64,000 nt of DNA from NCBI GenBank assembly GCA_049340005.1, contig JBMPIY010000001.1; one strand, written 5' to 3'. This document shows positions 37,601 through 46,728 of the stretch, piece after piece. Within the stretch, counting starts at the first letter, position 1, and each line of letters starts with the position of its first letter. The position numbers and the translations under genes are program-made. Source of the DNA: CAXBDP01 sp963974465. Lineage in GTDB: Bacteria; Bacteroidota; Bacteroidia; Cytophagales; Cyclobacteriaceae. A model generated the notes under the pieces. The model saw only the letters and a list, made by a program, of their open reading frames with translations. It was not told the DNA's origin and ran no database searches.

Positions 37601-37794
37601 TTTGTAATTGAGTTTTCAACTTCATATGGCGAAGCACCTGGATATATGGTGGTAATGGTCAATACAGGTGGACTAAATTTAGGCAACAATTCGTAGTTCA
37701 ATGATAAATAACTACCAACACCTAATAAAGTTAATACTGTGAAAATCACCACTACAATAGTGGGTCTTTGTATAGACAATTTTGTTATGTTCAT
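34621..37794 (-). CDS. RND efflux pump inner-membrane transporter (HAE1/AcrB-type)
   Basis: 1057 residues, full length for an AcrB-like pump with 12 membrane segments and two large periplasmic loops. The start MNITKLSIQRPTIVVVIFTV is typical. The proton-relay aspartates are in VGILVDDAIVVIENIHRHME (TM4). The second half repeats this with IIMMIGLVAKNAILVVDFTN. It exports drugs or other amphiphiles with the HlyD and TolC partners encoded just upstream. It is the last gene of a MarR-tolC-hlyD-rnd operon and contains no octamer. Confidence 0.95.
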   Translation of the reverse strand: MNITKLSIQRPTIVVVIFTVLTLLGVGSYLSLNYELLPKFSPPVLTITTIYPGASPYEVENSITKEIEDAISSLENVESIKSVSQESFSIITIQLRQGSNVDLSLQDAQRKVNAILSQLPEDADPPTLGKFDFDDLPIMKMGATANIPATEFYDLIDNQIKPLFSRVQGVAQVKVLGGQEREVKVNIDANKLEAYGISIFQVQQRIINSNLDFPTGQIKDINGQTQIRLSGKYQSLNELRDLVIQEDPKGIIRLSDLAEVQDSQKEIKVLNRINSEASVGITIQKQSDANAVEVSGQTKVTIAELEKTYANIGLKFNIANDSSDFTLEAADSVLHDLIIAIILVAIVMLLFLHSFRNAIIVMVSIPASLVATFIAIYLFGFSLNLMSLMALSLVVGILVDDAIVVIENIHRHMEMGKKAAQAAYDGIREIGSTVVSITLVIVVVFVPLSLSSGLVSDILRQFAVVVAVATLISLFVAFTLIPLLASRFSRLEHVSNTNIFGRFILGFERLLDRVIDTFTSVLQWAFGHKFIVITLALFAFIGSVMLIPAGYIGSEFIGSGDRGEVNFQLELPKNATVEQTNLATAKVEEYLKNYPEITKIFTTIGATSNSQEGQNTAYEAEVFVALVNVEERDFSTQKFSRIVKAELESEIPGVKITPVPVGMVGTSQAPIQIVLSGANLEGLLDFSEKVVEEVMLVKGTTDIETSVEGGNPEIEVQIDRAKMANLGLTLESVGIGMQIAFSGNTDAEFRDGINNYDINIRLDEFDRKNVSDIANLSFVNSFGELIRLGQFGVINQSTGPSKLERTDRMTSLNVNSFVVGRPSGSVGAEIQERLGNIEIPEGISISYEGDLKNQSEGFGTLGLALLASIIFMYLIMVALYDSYVYPFVVLFSIPLAIIGALLALALAAETLSIFSILGIIMMIGLVAKNAILVVDFTNKMKEEGMPVKEALIEAIRIRFRPILMTTLAMVIGMLPIALAGGAVAASKNGLAWALIGGLTSSMFLTLIVVPIIYYLFDRVLAKFGWDKSTKIELEEKTMEQLEHETAQLEEKKLHHLV

Positions 37795-37828
37795 GTTTAA
37801 TTTCGTCTAAAATTGTTCTTTCCCACTT

Positions 37829-38881
37829 TTATAATGCAATGACTTTGCTCCCATTACGTAAATTAATCTGACCACTTTGTACTATTTGCTGGCCTAACTC
37901 CAACCCATCTAGTACCTCTACTTGATTCTGCATTACCCTTCCAATTTTAATTGACACCAGCTCTGAAATACTATCTTTTACCACATACACAGTAGGATTT
38001 TGGAGACTTCCAACAATGGCTTCTCTGGGCACCAACATCACATCGAGCTTTTCTTCTATATCAAAATTAGCTGTACCATACATACCAGCTCTAATCCCTT
38101 GACCTGTCGGATTTTTAAATTCTAACTCAACTTCATATTTAAAGGATGGATCGGCCTGTGCTGCAATTGATGTGATTGTGCCTTTCATTTTGTTATGATT
38201 AATTACATCTGCATTAATAGTTACGGTATCACCTTTTTCGATCAACACAACTTCACTCGCATTTACCTTTACTAATAACTTAAGTCGATCAACATTAACG
38301 ATATCATATAACTTTGTTGCTATCCCCAAATATGAGCCTATTTCAATATGCATTTCATCAATTTCTCCATCAATCGGAGCATAAATGGTTGCCTTAGCAA
38401 GGCGCTGCTTGGCGAGTGTTAGTTGCGATGCGGCTGTAGTAAGTGCCAAACGAGCTTCTTCTAATTGTCTTTTGGTAATAGCTTCCCCTTGAGCAAGGTT
38501 TTCAAATCGACCCAAGTCGCGTTTTGCTTTCTCATAGTTAGCCTCTGCCATCTGAAACTCTGCCTGTAAGGTGTTTGCCTCTACTTGTATAAGTACATCT
38601 CCTCTCCTAACTCGATCACCTTTGCGCTTGAGTACTTTTAGAATTTGTCCTTGCGTTTCGGAAAGTAAGGCAAGAGATTGAACAGGAGCAAAGTTGCCTT
38701 GAGCTGCAAAAGACCTATCAATTTTGCCCATTACTGGATTTGTTAATTGTACAGAAATAGCATCACTTTTAATATCTGCAATAGCAGCCTCCGCTACCAT
38801 TTCATTCTTGTTTTTATTTAAAGTGTAAACCACTACAAAAGCTATTGTAAGTGTAAGAAGGATATAAACTATTTTTTTCAT
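37829..38881 (-). CDS. RND efflux periplasmic adaptor (HlyD/MFP family)
   Basis: 350 residues with an N-terminal signal anchor (IVYILLTLTIAFVVVYTL). A lipoyl-like half (QGQILKVLKRKGDRVRRGDVLIQV), a helical hairpin (about 105-160) and a second lipoyl half (ATIYAPIDGEIDEMHIEIGS) precede a beta-barrel and membrane-proximal domain. It bridges the RND pump and the TolC channel. It lies 11 bp after tolC and 34 bp before the pump gene. Confidence 0.95.
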   Translation of the reverse strand: MKKIVYILLTLTIAFVVVYTLNKNKNEMVAEAAIADIKSDAISVQLTNPVMGKIDRSFAAQGNFAPVQSLALLSETQGQILKVLKRKGDRVRRGDVLIQVEANTLQAEFQMAEANYEKAKRDLGRFENLAQGEAITKRQLEEARLALTTAASQLTLAKQRLAKATIYAPIDGEIDEMHIEIGSYLGIATKLYDIVNVDRLKLLVKVNASEVVLIEKGDTVTINADVINHNKMKGTITSIAAQADPSFKYEVELEFKNPTGQGIRAGMYGTANFDIEEKLDVMLVPREAIVGSLQNPTVYVVKDSISELVSIKIGRVMQNQVEVLDGLELGQQIVQSGQINLRNGSKVIAL

Positions 38882-38892
38882 TTTTAGCGTTT

Positions 38893-40245
38893 TTATTGTG
38901 TAAGTAACTTTAAGTCTCCTTTTGCTTGTATATATGTCAGTTGTGAAAGCTGATACCTAAGTCTTTCATTATTCAAATTTGTCTCTGCTTCACGCAAGCT
39001 TACCTCTACATCTAACAAATCAGTGAGAGGAGCCAACCCTTCCTTATAGAGTTCATTTGTGTTGTTATAAACTTCTTTTGCTAATTCTACATTTAGCTTT
39101 TGAGACTCAATTGATGTTAAACTTGTGTTTATCTGCTCTATAGCATTTCTTATATTCATGTCAGTAGCCCTTTTAAGTTGTCTGAGATCCTGATCTACTT
39201 TATCTACTTCAATTTTTGCCTGCCTAATTTGGTTCTTCCGTTGAAACCCATCAAAAATTGGTATATTAAGTTGCAGACCAACAGTGATAGCTTTAAACCA
39301 GGATTCATCACCACTGAAAAAATTAAATTCATTTCTCTGAGCATTCAAATTCCCTTGTGCAAAAGCTGATAGTCTAGGATAGTACCCAGCCTTTATATTT
39401 TCCATATTTAGGCTATAAAGACTCTTTTGGGTTGTCAGTAATTTATAATCGACAAGGCTAGTCATCACTTGATCAATATCAGTATTTGGTTGAAGGCTAA
39501 TGTCCAACACTTCAGTATTGCCATCTATATTTAACTCATGACCCATTGGCATATTCATGAAATATTTTAGGCCATTTAATTGTTGTTGATAAGTGGCATT
39601 AAGTGCCTTCCTCTGATTCTCAAGATTAGTTTTATTTACAATTACTCTATTTACTTGAACCTTTGTGGCTATATCATTTTCATACTGAAGCAATAGAATC
39701 TGCTCTAATTGCTCTAGCCTGGCGTAATTTGCTTCAACTGATTGAAATTGCTGCTTTGTTTGCAAAAGCTGTAAAAAAGAAGAACTTACATTATAAATCA
39801 CTTCTTCTTCACTCATTTGTGTTCTCAAACGATACAAATCCTTTGTTGTATTGGCAGCCTCAAGACCTACAAAGAATGATTTACTAAAGAGAAGTTGCTG
39901 TAACTCAATACCACCAGTTGCACTATATTTTGTGCCAAACTGTACAGGTATCATCTCCCCAGGTTGCCCGGCCAACTCTCCAGGTAAAAGCTGTGTGGCT
40001 CGTTCTGGAAATGAATTTAATTGACCATTTGCACTTAGTTGCGGCAGACCCGAACCTATAGATTCCTGTATCTTATATTCTGCACCCCTTTCATCAAGCT
40101 GTGCTTTTACAATAGCCTCATTATTAATAAGGGCATACCTTACCGCATCCTTTAGAGTAAACTTAATTACCTCACCATCACTTTGAGCAAATGATGCTCC
40201 TGCTATAAAAAATAGCATGACTAAAACTGAAATTGATTTTTTCAA
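38893..40245 (-). CDS. TolC-family outer-membrane efflux protein
   Basis: 450 residues with a signal peptide (SVLVMLFFIAGASFAQ). Two long helical repeats typical of OEP proteins are visible, with FTLKDAVRYALINNEAIVKA opening the first and FDGFQRKNQIRQAKIEV then LYKEGLAPLTDLLDVEVSLR in the second. It forms the outer-membrane channel of the RND pump in the same operon. Confidence 0.93.
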   Translation of the reverse strand: MKKSISVLVMLFFIAGASFAQSDGEVIKFTLKDAVRYALINNEAIVKAQLDERGAEYKIQESIGSGLPQLSANGQLNSFPERATQLLPGELAGQPGEMIPVQFGTKYSATGGIELQQLLFSKSFFVGLEAANTTKDLYRLRTQMSEEEVIYNVSSSFLQLLQTKQQFQSVEANYARLEQLEQILLLQYENDIATKVQVNRVIVNKTNLENQRKALNATYQQQLNGLKYFMNMPMGHELNIDGNTEVLDISLQPNTDIDQVMTSLVDYKLLTTQKSLYSLNMENIKAGYYPRLSAFAQGNLNAQRNEFNFFSGDESWFKAITVGLQLNIPIFDGFQRKNQIRQAKIEVDKVDQDLRQLKRATDMNIRNAIEQINTSLTSIESQKLNVELAKEVYNNTNELYKEGLAPLTDLLDVEVSLREAETNLNNERLRYQLSQLTYIQAKGDLKLLTQ

Positions 40246-40311
40246 TGTTGTTCTATTAGTTACGTTGTTATGAAATAGTTCTGAATTTAAAGAACCAAAA
40301 TGATAAAAAAA

Positions 40312-40770
40312 TTATTCCCTTGACTTCTCCCATTTTTGAAGTTGCGCTGGCAATTCCTTATTTATGAAGTCTAAAAAGTCGATAAACTCGCTTAAGCTTT
40401 TATTAAATGCCACCGTCTCTTTTGTTCGTACTTCAAGCACATCTTCCAATACTTTATTAAAATTGGTCATGCTTTCAATTTTTTTTGTAAAACTTTCACG
40501 CCAATTTGATATTTTCAATCTAAAATACCTTTTCCTATCACCCAAGTAGGTTGTATACTCAATATGACCCAAATTCAATAAAAAATTTATGCCATTACTC
40601 GTTGCACTCTTACTGATCATTAAAGCTTCTGTAATTTGCTCAAAAGTAAGTTCTATATTATCTGACACGTACAACAACCCCATTATCCTCGCTGCAGCAG
40701 GTTGTACACCAGACATCTCATGGAATACACCAATTTTTTCTATTAACACTTTTTGAGTCTCACTTAACAT
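40312..40770 (-). CDS. MarR/GbsR-type transcriptional regulator
   Basis: 152 residues. The winged helix is seen in GVQPAAARIMGLLYVSDN then LTFEQITEALMISKSATSNG and INFLLNLGHIEYTTYLGDRKRYF, followed by a helical dimerisation part. The pattern is that of GbsR-like MarR relatives. It is the first gene of the efflux operon. A promoter and palindrome directly upstream suggest that it represses its own operon until an efflux substrate binds; that last step is inference. Confidence 0.88.
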   Translation of the reverse strand: MLSETQKVLIEKIGVFHEMSGVQPAAARIMGLLYVSDNIELTFEQITEALMISKSATSNGINFLLNLGHIEYTTYLGDRKRYFRLKISNWRESFTKKIESMTNFNKVLEDVLEVRTKETVAFNKSLSEFIDFLDFINKELPAQLQKWEKSRE

Positions 40771-40800
40771 AATTTGTATATATTCTGATCATTTCAACGG

Positions 40801-40845
40801 CAAAGTTATCAAAAGGTTCGTTTAGTTCAAAATTTTATGAACTAA
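40801..40845 (-). promoter_or_regulatory. Promoter and probable operator of the MarR-RND efflux operon
   Basis: On the minus strand TAACTTTG (40801-40808) matches the -7 element, with a TTTG 19 bp upstream at the -33 position. That TTTG lies inside a 24-bp palindrome, TTAGTTCA-N8-TGAACTAA (40822-40845). A repressor bound there would block RNA polymerase. The start codon of the regulator is 31 bp downstream of the -7 element. Confidence 0.6.
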
Positions 40846-40872
40846 TTATTTTGATAATTGTAAAGTATTCTA

Positions 40873-43449
40873 TTATTTCAGTAGACGAGCCCAATCCCAA
40901 CCTTCAGTTTTATTGCTTGCTCTAGCTTTTACACGAATTTCAGCATTGTCATTAGCATCTTCCAATTCAATTTCGACTTCAGAAGTTATCTTCCTTACTA
41001 TTTCACCTGTTATATTTTCATATTCTATGATATAGTCCGTTACAAAACTTTCTGGGCTTTTCTGCCAAGTTGCATTCAATCCACCCCCTTGTCTATTTGT
41101 AGCTTCCAATCCATTAATTCTAGATGGACTTGAGGCCAAAAGTATTAGCGTGGCCACAGTTGTTTTAGAAACTTCGGCAACCAATTTATGACTAATAGTT
41201 TCCAATTTATCGGTAGATTGATGATAATGCGGATTGCCCAATACTGGGTAAGAGCCGATCCCTCCTACTATATCGCCATAAGCATCGTAATAGGCTTGCG
41301 CATCGGTGGACTTATAATATACTGCATCATAAGTGATAAGATCTGTGAAAAGCATTGCCGCTGCATGTTGCATATCCTTAATCCCTGGATTAGAATAGCG
41401 GATGGTATTATCCAATCGCTGATTGTTCATCCAGCCAAGCATATCGTTGTTTAATGCTCCAACTATTTTAAGATTGTCTTCTACGGCTCTTCTCACATAT
41501 TCCCGGCTTCCCAATAGCCCAGCTTCCTCGCCTGTAAATGCCGCAAACACAACGGTAAATGGCAATTCTAATCCTTGCATCACTCTAGCTGCTTCGAGCA
41601 TAGCTGTTGTTCCAGATGTATTGTCATCAGCACCCGGCCCACGATCTACAGAGTCGTAATGGCTACTGATAATGTACACCAATTCGGGATTAACTTTGCC
41701 TGGCAATGTGGCAATTACATTGGCCGTGAGACCATCTTTAAAACCTTGCAAATTTCCGGGCTTGAACCACTGATATTCCGGACTATAACCAAACTCCTCA
41801 AATTTGGAATAGATATATTCGGCAGCTTCCAAGTTTCCAGGTCTTGTTACAAATTTCGAATCGAATGAATAAAGTGTTTTTGCATAATCATAAATCCTCG
41901 AAACATTCACATTGGCTACAGTTGCCGCCACTTGATCTCGCACAGGCAAATACATTTTCTCCCCATTGGCTAATAAGGCTTTTTCTATGGAAAGATTTGT
42001 TTTCAGTCTGGCCAGCAAATCGGCTTTAGAGACTTTCCTAGTCAAATCTAGATGATACAAACCGCGCTCAGGAGTTATGGTATTTCCATCTCGTTCTGAT
42101 TGGATTATCAATCCATTTCCTGATGGATCTGCTGTCCACTGGTATTCTGGAGCAATGGTGCGAACAGTATTGTTATGAAACAGCTTTACTTCCCTTGCAT
42201 CCTTGACCGAATACAAAAATGATCTGCGATGTCTTGGTTCGCCTTTGATATATAGCAAATGATCAGAGCCCACAAACTGTGGCAATCTATCATGCTGAAT
42301 TTCTCTAGTTACTCTTGTGATTTCATTACTAGCAATATCCAAAAGCATTATTTCATAGTCATCCTGCACCTTTTCCTCAAATGCCGCATACTTTCCATTT
42401 GGACTCAATACTGGTAATCCAATGATCTCAGAAGTTTGAAAAACCACTTCACTCACATATTCTCCATTTTGCAATTGGGCGAGATAGAAAACCGACTGAT
42501 CGCCATCACGACCGAAAGAAAGGATTTGTCCACCTTGGGTTGCAACACCACTTGGCACACCATCAAGGGCATATTCTTTATTGTTGTAATACACAAAGGT
42601 TTTACCACTAATTGCCGGAGCAACTCTATCTGAACCTGGAGCCAATGGCATTGGGTTATTATTGGTGAAATTTGCTACTAAAGCTCCATTGTCCATCATT
42701 TGCAATCTGTCCAAATAGCCATTTGGTTTAGCTAGAATTTTCACACTAGTACCATCCCACTCATACACCGCTGGATTAGCCAAATCATCAGAAGGAGCAG
42801 CAATTAGGATTAGCTTGTCTCCAGTACTTATAAATTCACTAATCAACATGCTATTTGGATGAAAGGCCGTCTCCCTCCCGCTCTTCAAATCGAGCTGCAT
42901 CAGACGAGTATTCTTTCCAATGATGTAATTCAGGTTCTGGTTTGCTACAATAAATGAAGTTCTATCTGTTCGAAAATTTGCTCTTGTTCTTACCACTTCA
43001 TCCACTGCAGCAAGCAATTCCGGACTTTCTGATGTTCTCAAAAAATAGCCTTTCTCGGAAATTTCATCTATTATCAAATCTCTTCCTTCCAAACTTTTTG
43101 AAACACCAGTCTCCAACTGTTGATAAAAAGCCATTTCTTTTCCTTCGACTATTTGATTCCAGATTGCATATTTACCTGTTTGCGTAAATCGAGCAGAAGA
43201 GCCATCTACCGATAACTCATTTACTTGATAAAGTTCGCCGGTTCTAAGCGCAATCCTATCCAAATATTGATCGGGCGAATTACCTTCCAATAGATAAATC
43301 ATCTTCTCTAAGGAAGGAATGTATTTACCATCTTCCCAAAGGAAATATGCATCATCAAATATCTTATCCGTTTCCGTTTTGGCCTGCCCACACACAAAAA
43401 GCGGGAGGATAATCAAGCCTAAAACCAGATTCCAAGTATTCTTCTTCAT
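40873..43449 (-). CDS. M28-family metallopeptidase with N-terminal propeller-like region
   Basis: 858 residues from ATG 43449 (MKKNTWNLVLGLIILPLFVC then GQ, a signal peptide). A start 84 bp upstream would overlap the previous gene, so I prefer this one. Residues about 60-480 are beta-rich and propeller-like. The M28 domain has SSHYDSVDRGPGADDNTSGT, FTGEEAGLLGSREY, NNDMLGW and a late HYHQSTDK. A last 70-residue part looks fibronectin-like. It is probably an exported aminopeptidase. It follows the S9 peptidase by 10 bp, so both are likely expressed together. Octamers lie at 42874 and 43401. Confidence 0.88.
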   Translation of the reverse strand: MKKNTWNLVLGLIILPLFVCGQAKTETDKIFDDAYFLWEDGKYIPSLEKMIYLLEGNSPDQYLDRIALRTGELYQVNELSVDGSSARFTQTGKYAIWNQIVEGKEMAFYQQLETGVSKSLEGRDLIIDEISEKGYFLRTSESPELLAAVDEVVRTRANFRTDRTSFIVANQNLNYIIGKNTRLMQLDLKSGRETAFHPNSMLISEFISTGDKLILIAAPSDDLANPAVYEWDGTSVKILAKPNGYLDRLQMMDNGALVANFTNNNPMPLAPGSDRVAPAISGKTFVYYNNKEYALDGVPSGVATQGGQILSFGRDGDQSVFYLAQLQNGEYVSEVVFQTSEIIGLPVLSPNGKYAAFEEKVQDDYEIMLLDIASNEITRVTREIQHDRLPQFVGSDHLLYIKGEPRHRRSFLYSVKDAREVKLFHNNTVRTIAPEYQWTADPSGNGLIIQSERDGNTITPERGLYHLDLTRKVSKADLLARLKTNLSIEKALLANGEKMYLPVRDQVAATVANVNVSRIYDYAKTLYSFDSKFVTRPGNLEAAEYIYSKFEEFGYSPEYQWFKPGNLQGFKDGLTANVIATLPGKVNPELVYIISSHYDSVDRGPGADDNTSGTTAMLEAARVMQGLELPFTVVFAAFTGEEAGLLGSREYVRRAVEDNLKIVGALNNDMLGWMNNQRLDNTIRYSNPGIKDMQHAAAMLFTDLITYDAVYYKSTDAQAYYDAYGDIVGGIGSYPVLGNPHYHQSTDKLETISHKLVAEVSKTTVATLILLASSPSRINGLEATNRQGGGLNATWQKSPESFVTDYIIEYENITGEIVRKITSEVEIELEDANDNAEIRVKARASNKTEGWDWARLLK

Positions 43450-43459
43450 TTTTAGCTTC

Positions 43460-46213
43460 TTATTCTTTAAGTAAATCGTATTGACGTTTAACATAAGGCA
43501 TTCCTTCCTCCAGCCATTTCGGAGCTGGTGCATCCTTCAAATAATGATCAAAATACTGCTTCATTCTCACTTGGAAGTCCTTTTGGTTTTCGAGCATTCC
43601 CAAATGATGTGGCTCGTCAGGATAAGTGAGTAATATTACTTCCTTTCCCATTCTTCTAGCTGCATTATAGAGCTCTACTCCTTGATTATAATCTACAGCT
43701 CCATCGGCAGTGCCATGAAGTATCATAAATGGCGTACTGATTTTATCCACATGCTCAATAGGTGATTGACTCACATACAAATCTCGATGCGTCCAAGGAG
43801 TTACATCTCTGCCCATTCTCACTTGACCTAATTCGAAAATACCGTGATTTACCGTACCACTCGCCTTGTAAAGAATATTATACATACTCACCAAATTAGT
43901 TACTGGTGCACCTGTTACCACGCAAGCAAACATATCAGTTTGGGTTACAATAAATGAACTTTGGTAACCACCCCAGCTATGGCCTTGCAAGCCAATTCTA
44001 GCTGGATCAGCATAGCCCAAATCAATTACTTTTTGCACAGAGGAAGTTACATTATCTAGCGCATTAGTACCTGGAGTGCCTTCATCATAAACTACATCCG
44101 GCATAAATACCAAATAACCATTGCTCGCATAGGTACTCATATGTGGACGGTCATCATATACAGGCATGCTGTATTGGTGGTGGCGTTGCGACATTTTTTC
44201 GTAGAAATAAACTACCATTGGATATTTTTTGCCTTCTTCATATCCAGCTGGCAAAGCAAGCGTTCCTTGCATTCTTTGTCCTTTACTATTTTCATAATCC
44301 ACAAGGATCCTTCTTCCCCATGCATATTCGCTTTGCTGTGGATTAGCATCCGTCACTTTTGTTGGGTTCTTAAAGTCCATTCCGGAAATGTAGTAATCCG
44401 GGAAATCCACAAAAGTCTCTCTTGTGTACATCAGCACATTTGCATTGCGAGCTTTACTTACTCTACCATATATATTATCCGTGAATACTAATGCTTGTGG
44501 TGCTTTACCCGGCTGCATTTGATAGAAGCCATCTTTTTTTGTCCACTCACCATAAGCAGTAAGCATCATCGGCTTAGTCAAATCCAAATATCTTTCATCG
44601 GGATTTAGGTCAAGAACTCTGAATTGAATTTCTTCATTATCACCAAGATTACTTGTAAGATTGTTCACATTGCTGCCATCCAAAGCTACTTTATACAAAT
44701 CGTACTTATGATTCAGGATTACACTTTTGTTGTCTTTGCTCCACCCTGCAACACCAAAAGCAGGTTTTTCAAATGGATGATCATCATCTGTATTTACAAA
44801 ACTCACTTCAGTGTTTGCTGTCAGGTGTGTTTTCTTGGCGCTTGGCAAATGATAAGCATACACTTGCTCATTTTTCAAGTAAAGGAATGTATTACCATCT
44901 GGCGACATTCCCATTGGACGACCCACTTCATTCTCAATTAGTTGCTTTGCTCCTGTTTTGGTATCAATTCGATAATAATCTGCTGGAGAAATACCCCAGT
45001 TGATATCTGCAATATGCGGTTTTGGATCTCCACCAACCACAAAGTTGGGATTGCGGGAGGTCATTACATTTCGCATATCATCACTACCCAAGGGTACAAT
45101 CTTGTTTTCAGCTACATGGTATGCAGCTCTGTATGTAATATTGCTCAATTGATTCTGACGAACCTTTTGCACCGATTGAATTATCTCATCTTTCCAATGC
45201 CATACTTCTACATTAGTCAGCTTATCTTTTGCTTTTGGTGGCTCTGGCAATTGCTCAGCCAAATTGATGTATAGTACATTATCAGATTCTGACCATGAAA
45301 GACTGCCTCTTTCACTAATTACCATACTATTGGCTAATGGATTTTGCGTAGTGTTATAAATCGCTTTTCTTGGAATAGGATTATTTAATTCACTAAAAAC
45401 CAAAAGGTGATTATCTATTTTCACCTTTTCCTTTGGTGTATGGCCTTTTAGTACGGCAAGTGCAGTTCCTTTTTGTAGGGCCACTGGTCTTTCAAATCCT
45501 TGATCATTCCATGTAAGATTTGAGTATTCTAAGGTATCTGTATCAAGAGGTTTTACAGTGGAATTAGCTAGTGTAAGTAAGTAAATCCCGTTACCTGCCG
45601 ACTTATCCGCATCTACAATATAGGCCAAATGGCTTTCCTTTTCATTGAATCTAAATTCCGATACATTTCCAAAATTCTGATCCATTCCACTTGCCAAATT
45701 GCGAACAATCAAATCAGTTCCTTTATGCTTTAAGTCAGGACTAGCTTTGGCTTTTCTTACTGTTAAATAAGTGGAATTTGGCGAAAAGCTAATGGCAGCC
45801 GCATTTTCGTAAGTCCATTTTTGTCCATTGGTAAGATTGATTAATTGAGCTTGGCGAGTAACAGGTTTTCTCTCTTTTTGAAGCTTTTCTCTTTCTGCTT
45901 TTGGTAAGTCTACCATGTAAGCTGCCCATTTGCCATCATTAGAAAATTCAGCTGAGCTACTGTTTGGCAATACATGAATCTGATTACTTTGAACCTGTTT
46001 TAAGTACAAGGTATCATTGCCATCATTGGGACGGTAAGCATAACTTATCCATTGGCCATTTTGCGAAATATCCGCTCCGACTATTCGATTCCATCCATCA
46101 TAATCGTCTAGACTAAGTGCTTTTTGTCCATCTTGAGCAATAGACTGTAAGGCTATCAAAATCGCTATTGTACTCATTATAGCAATTCGATAGCTATTGT
46201 ATAGGTTTTTCAT
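43460..46213 (-). CDS. S9 prolyl oligopeptidase family peptidase
   Basis: 917 residues with an export signal (IAIMSTIAILIALQSIAQ). A beta-propeller region spans about 40-640. The alpha/beta-hydrolase domain holds the triad: Ser in GLQGHSWGGYQSSF, Asp in ILHGTADGAVDYNQG and His in YPDEPHHLG. It is slightly longer than usual DPP-IV/oligopeptidase relatives. It probably trims peptides in the periplasm or outside the cell. It forms a two-gene run with the M28 peptidase downstream. One octamer at 45053-45060 encodes TSRN in antisense. Confidence 0.9.
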   Translation of the reverse strand: MKNLYNSYRIAIMSTIAILIALQSIAQDGQKALSLDDYDGWNRIVGADISQNGQWISYAYRPNDGNDTLYLKQVQSNQIHVLPNSSSAEFSNDGKWAAYMVDLPKAEREKLQKERKPVTRQAQLINLTNGQKWTYENAAAISFSPNSTYLTVRKAKASPDLKHKGTDLIVRNLASGMDQNFGNVSEFRFNEKESHLAYIVDADKSAGNGIYLLTLANSTVKPLDTDTLEYSNLTWNDQGFERPVALQKGTALAVLKGHTPKEKVKIDNHLLVFSELNNPIPRKAIYNTTQNPLANSMVISERGSLSWSESDNVLYINLAEQLPEPPKAKDKLTNVEVWHWKDEIIQSVQKVRQNQLSNITYRAAYHVAENKIVPLGSDDMRNVMTSRNPNFVVGGDPKPHIADINWGISPADYYRIDTKTGAKQLIENEVGRPMGMSPDGNTFLYLKNEQVYAYHLPSAKKTHLTANTEVSFVNTDDDHPFEKPAFGVAGWSKDNKSVILNHKYDLYKVALDGSNVNNLTSNLGDNEEIQFRVLDLNPDERYLDLTKPMMLTAYGEWTKKDGFYQMQPGKAPQALVFTDNIYGRVSKARNANVLMYTRETFVDFPDYYISGMDFKNPTKVTDANPQQSEYAWGRRILVDYENSKGQRMQGTLALPAGYEEGKKYPMVVYFYEKMSQRHHQYSMPVYDDRPHMSTYASNGYLVFMPDVVYDEGTPGTNALDNVTSSVQKVIDLGYADPARIGLQGHSWGGYQSSFIVTQTDMFACVVTGAPVTNLVSMYNILYKASGTVNHGIFELGQVRMGRDVTPWTHRDLYVSQSPIEHVDKISTPFMILHGTADGAVDYNQGVELYNAARRMGKEVILLTYPDEPHHLGMLENQKDFQVRMKQYFDHYLKDAPAPKWLEEGMPYVKRQYDLLKE

Positions 46214-46392
46214 ATTGTTGATTGGTTAATTCGCTAAACTCTTGTTGATTATCAAATATATAAAAGCTTTGGAGCTAATATTCAATAATCAGCAAAAAGG
46301 GAGGAATTAATCCAATCCAAAATATCGACTTTTCACACTTGAGGTGAAAATCCTTTAGTATAAATTAAGAGTGGGTACTTGCTCTGAGGAAC

Positions 46393-46584
46393 TCAATTAT
46401 CCCAGTCAAAATCATCCTCCCGCTTTCTTTTCGGTGTAGCTTTTTTCTTCAAAGGCGCTTTGCTAAAAGCTTTACCTCCTTTTGATTTTTTCAGATTAGT
46501 ACGAGCTTCTAAACGTTGCATATCAGTGATGTCATCCAGCTCTTCTAGGGATCTCAAGTGATGCAATGCTGTATTCTTAGGCAT
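46393..46584 (-). CDS. Small highly basic protein of unknown function
   Basis: 63 residues, no domain recognised. The first half is helical (LHHLRSLEELDDITDMQRLE). The second half is lysine-rich (KKSKGGKAFSKAPLKKKATP) and ends REDDFDWDN. It is likely cytoplasmic, perhaps nucleic-acid-binding. The octamer at 46416-46423 encodes KREDD near the C-terminus. Confidence 0.55.
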   Translation of the reverse strand: MPKNTALHHLRSLEELDDITDMQRLEARTNLKKSKGGKAFSKAPLKKKATPKRKREDDFDWDN

Positions 46585-46728
46585 GTTAATAAATTTTTGA
46601 GAAAACGTGTTTTTTACGAAAAATGTTGAAAATTGAGCTTTATTAAATTGTTAAGCTTAAATACTTAGTATTCAAAAGGCAATTATAAATAAAAATGTGA
46701 TTTCATCTACGTGTTAAAACAATTTTGA

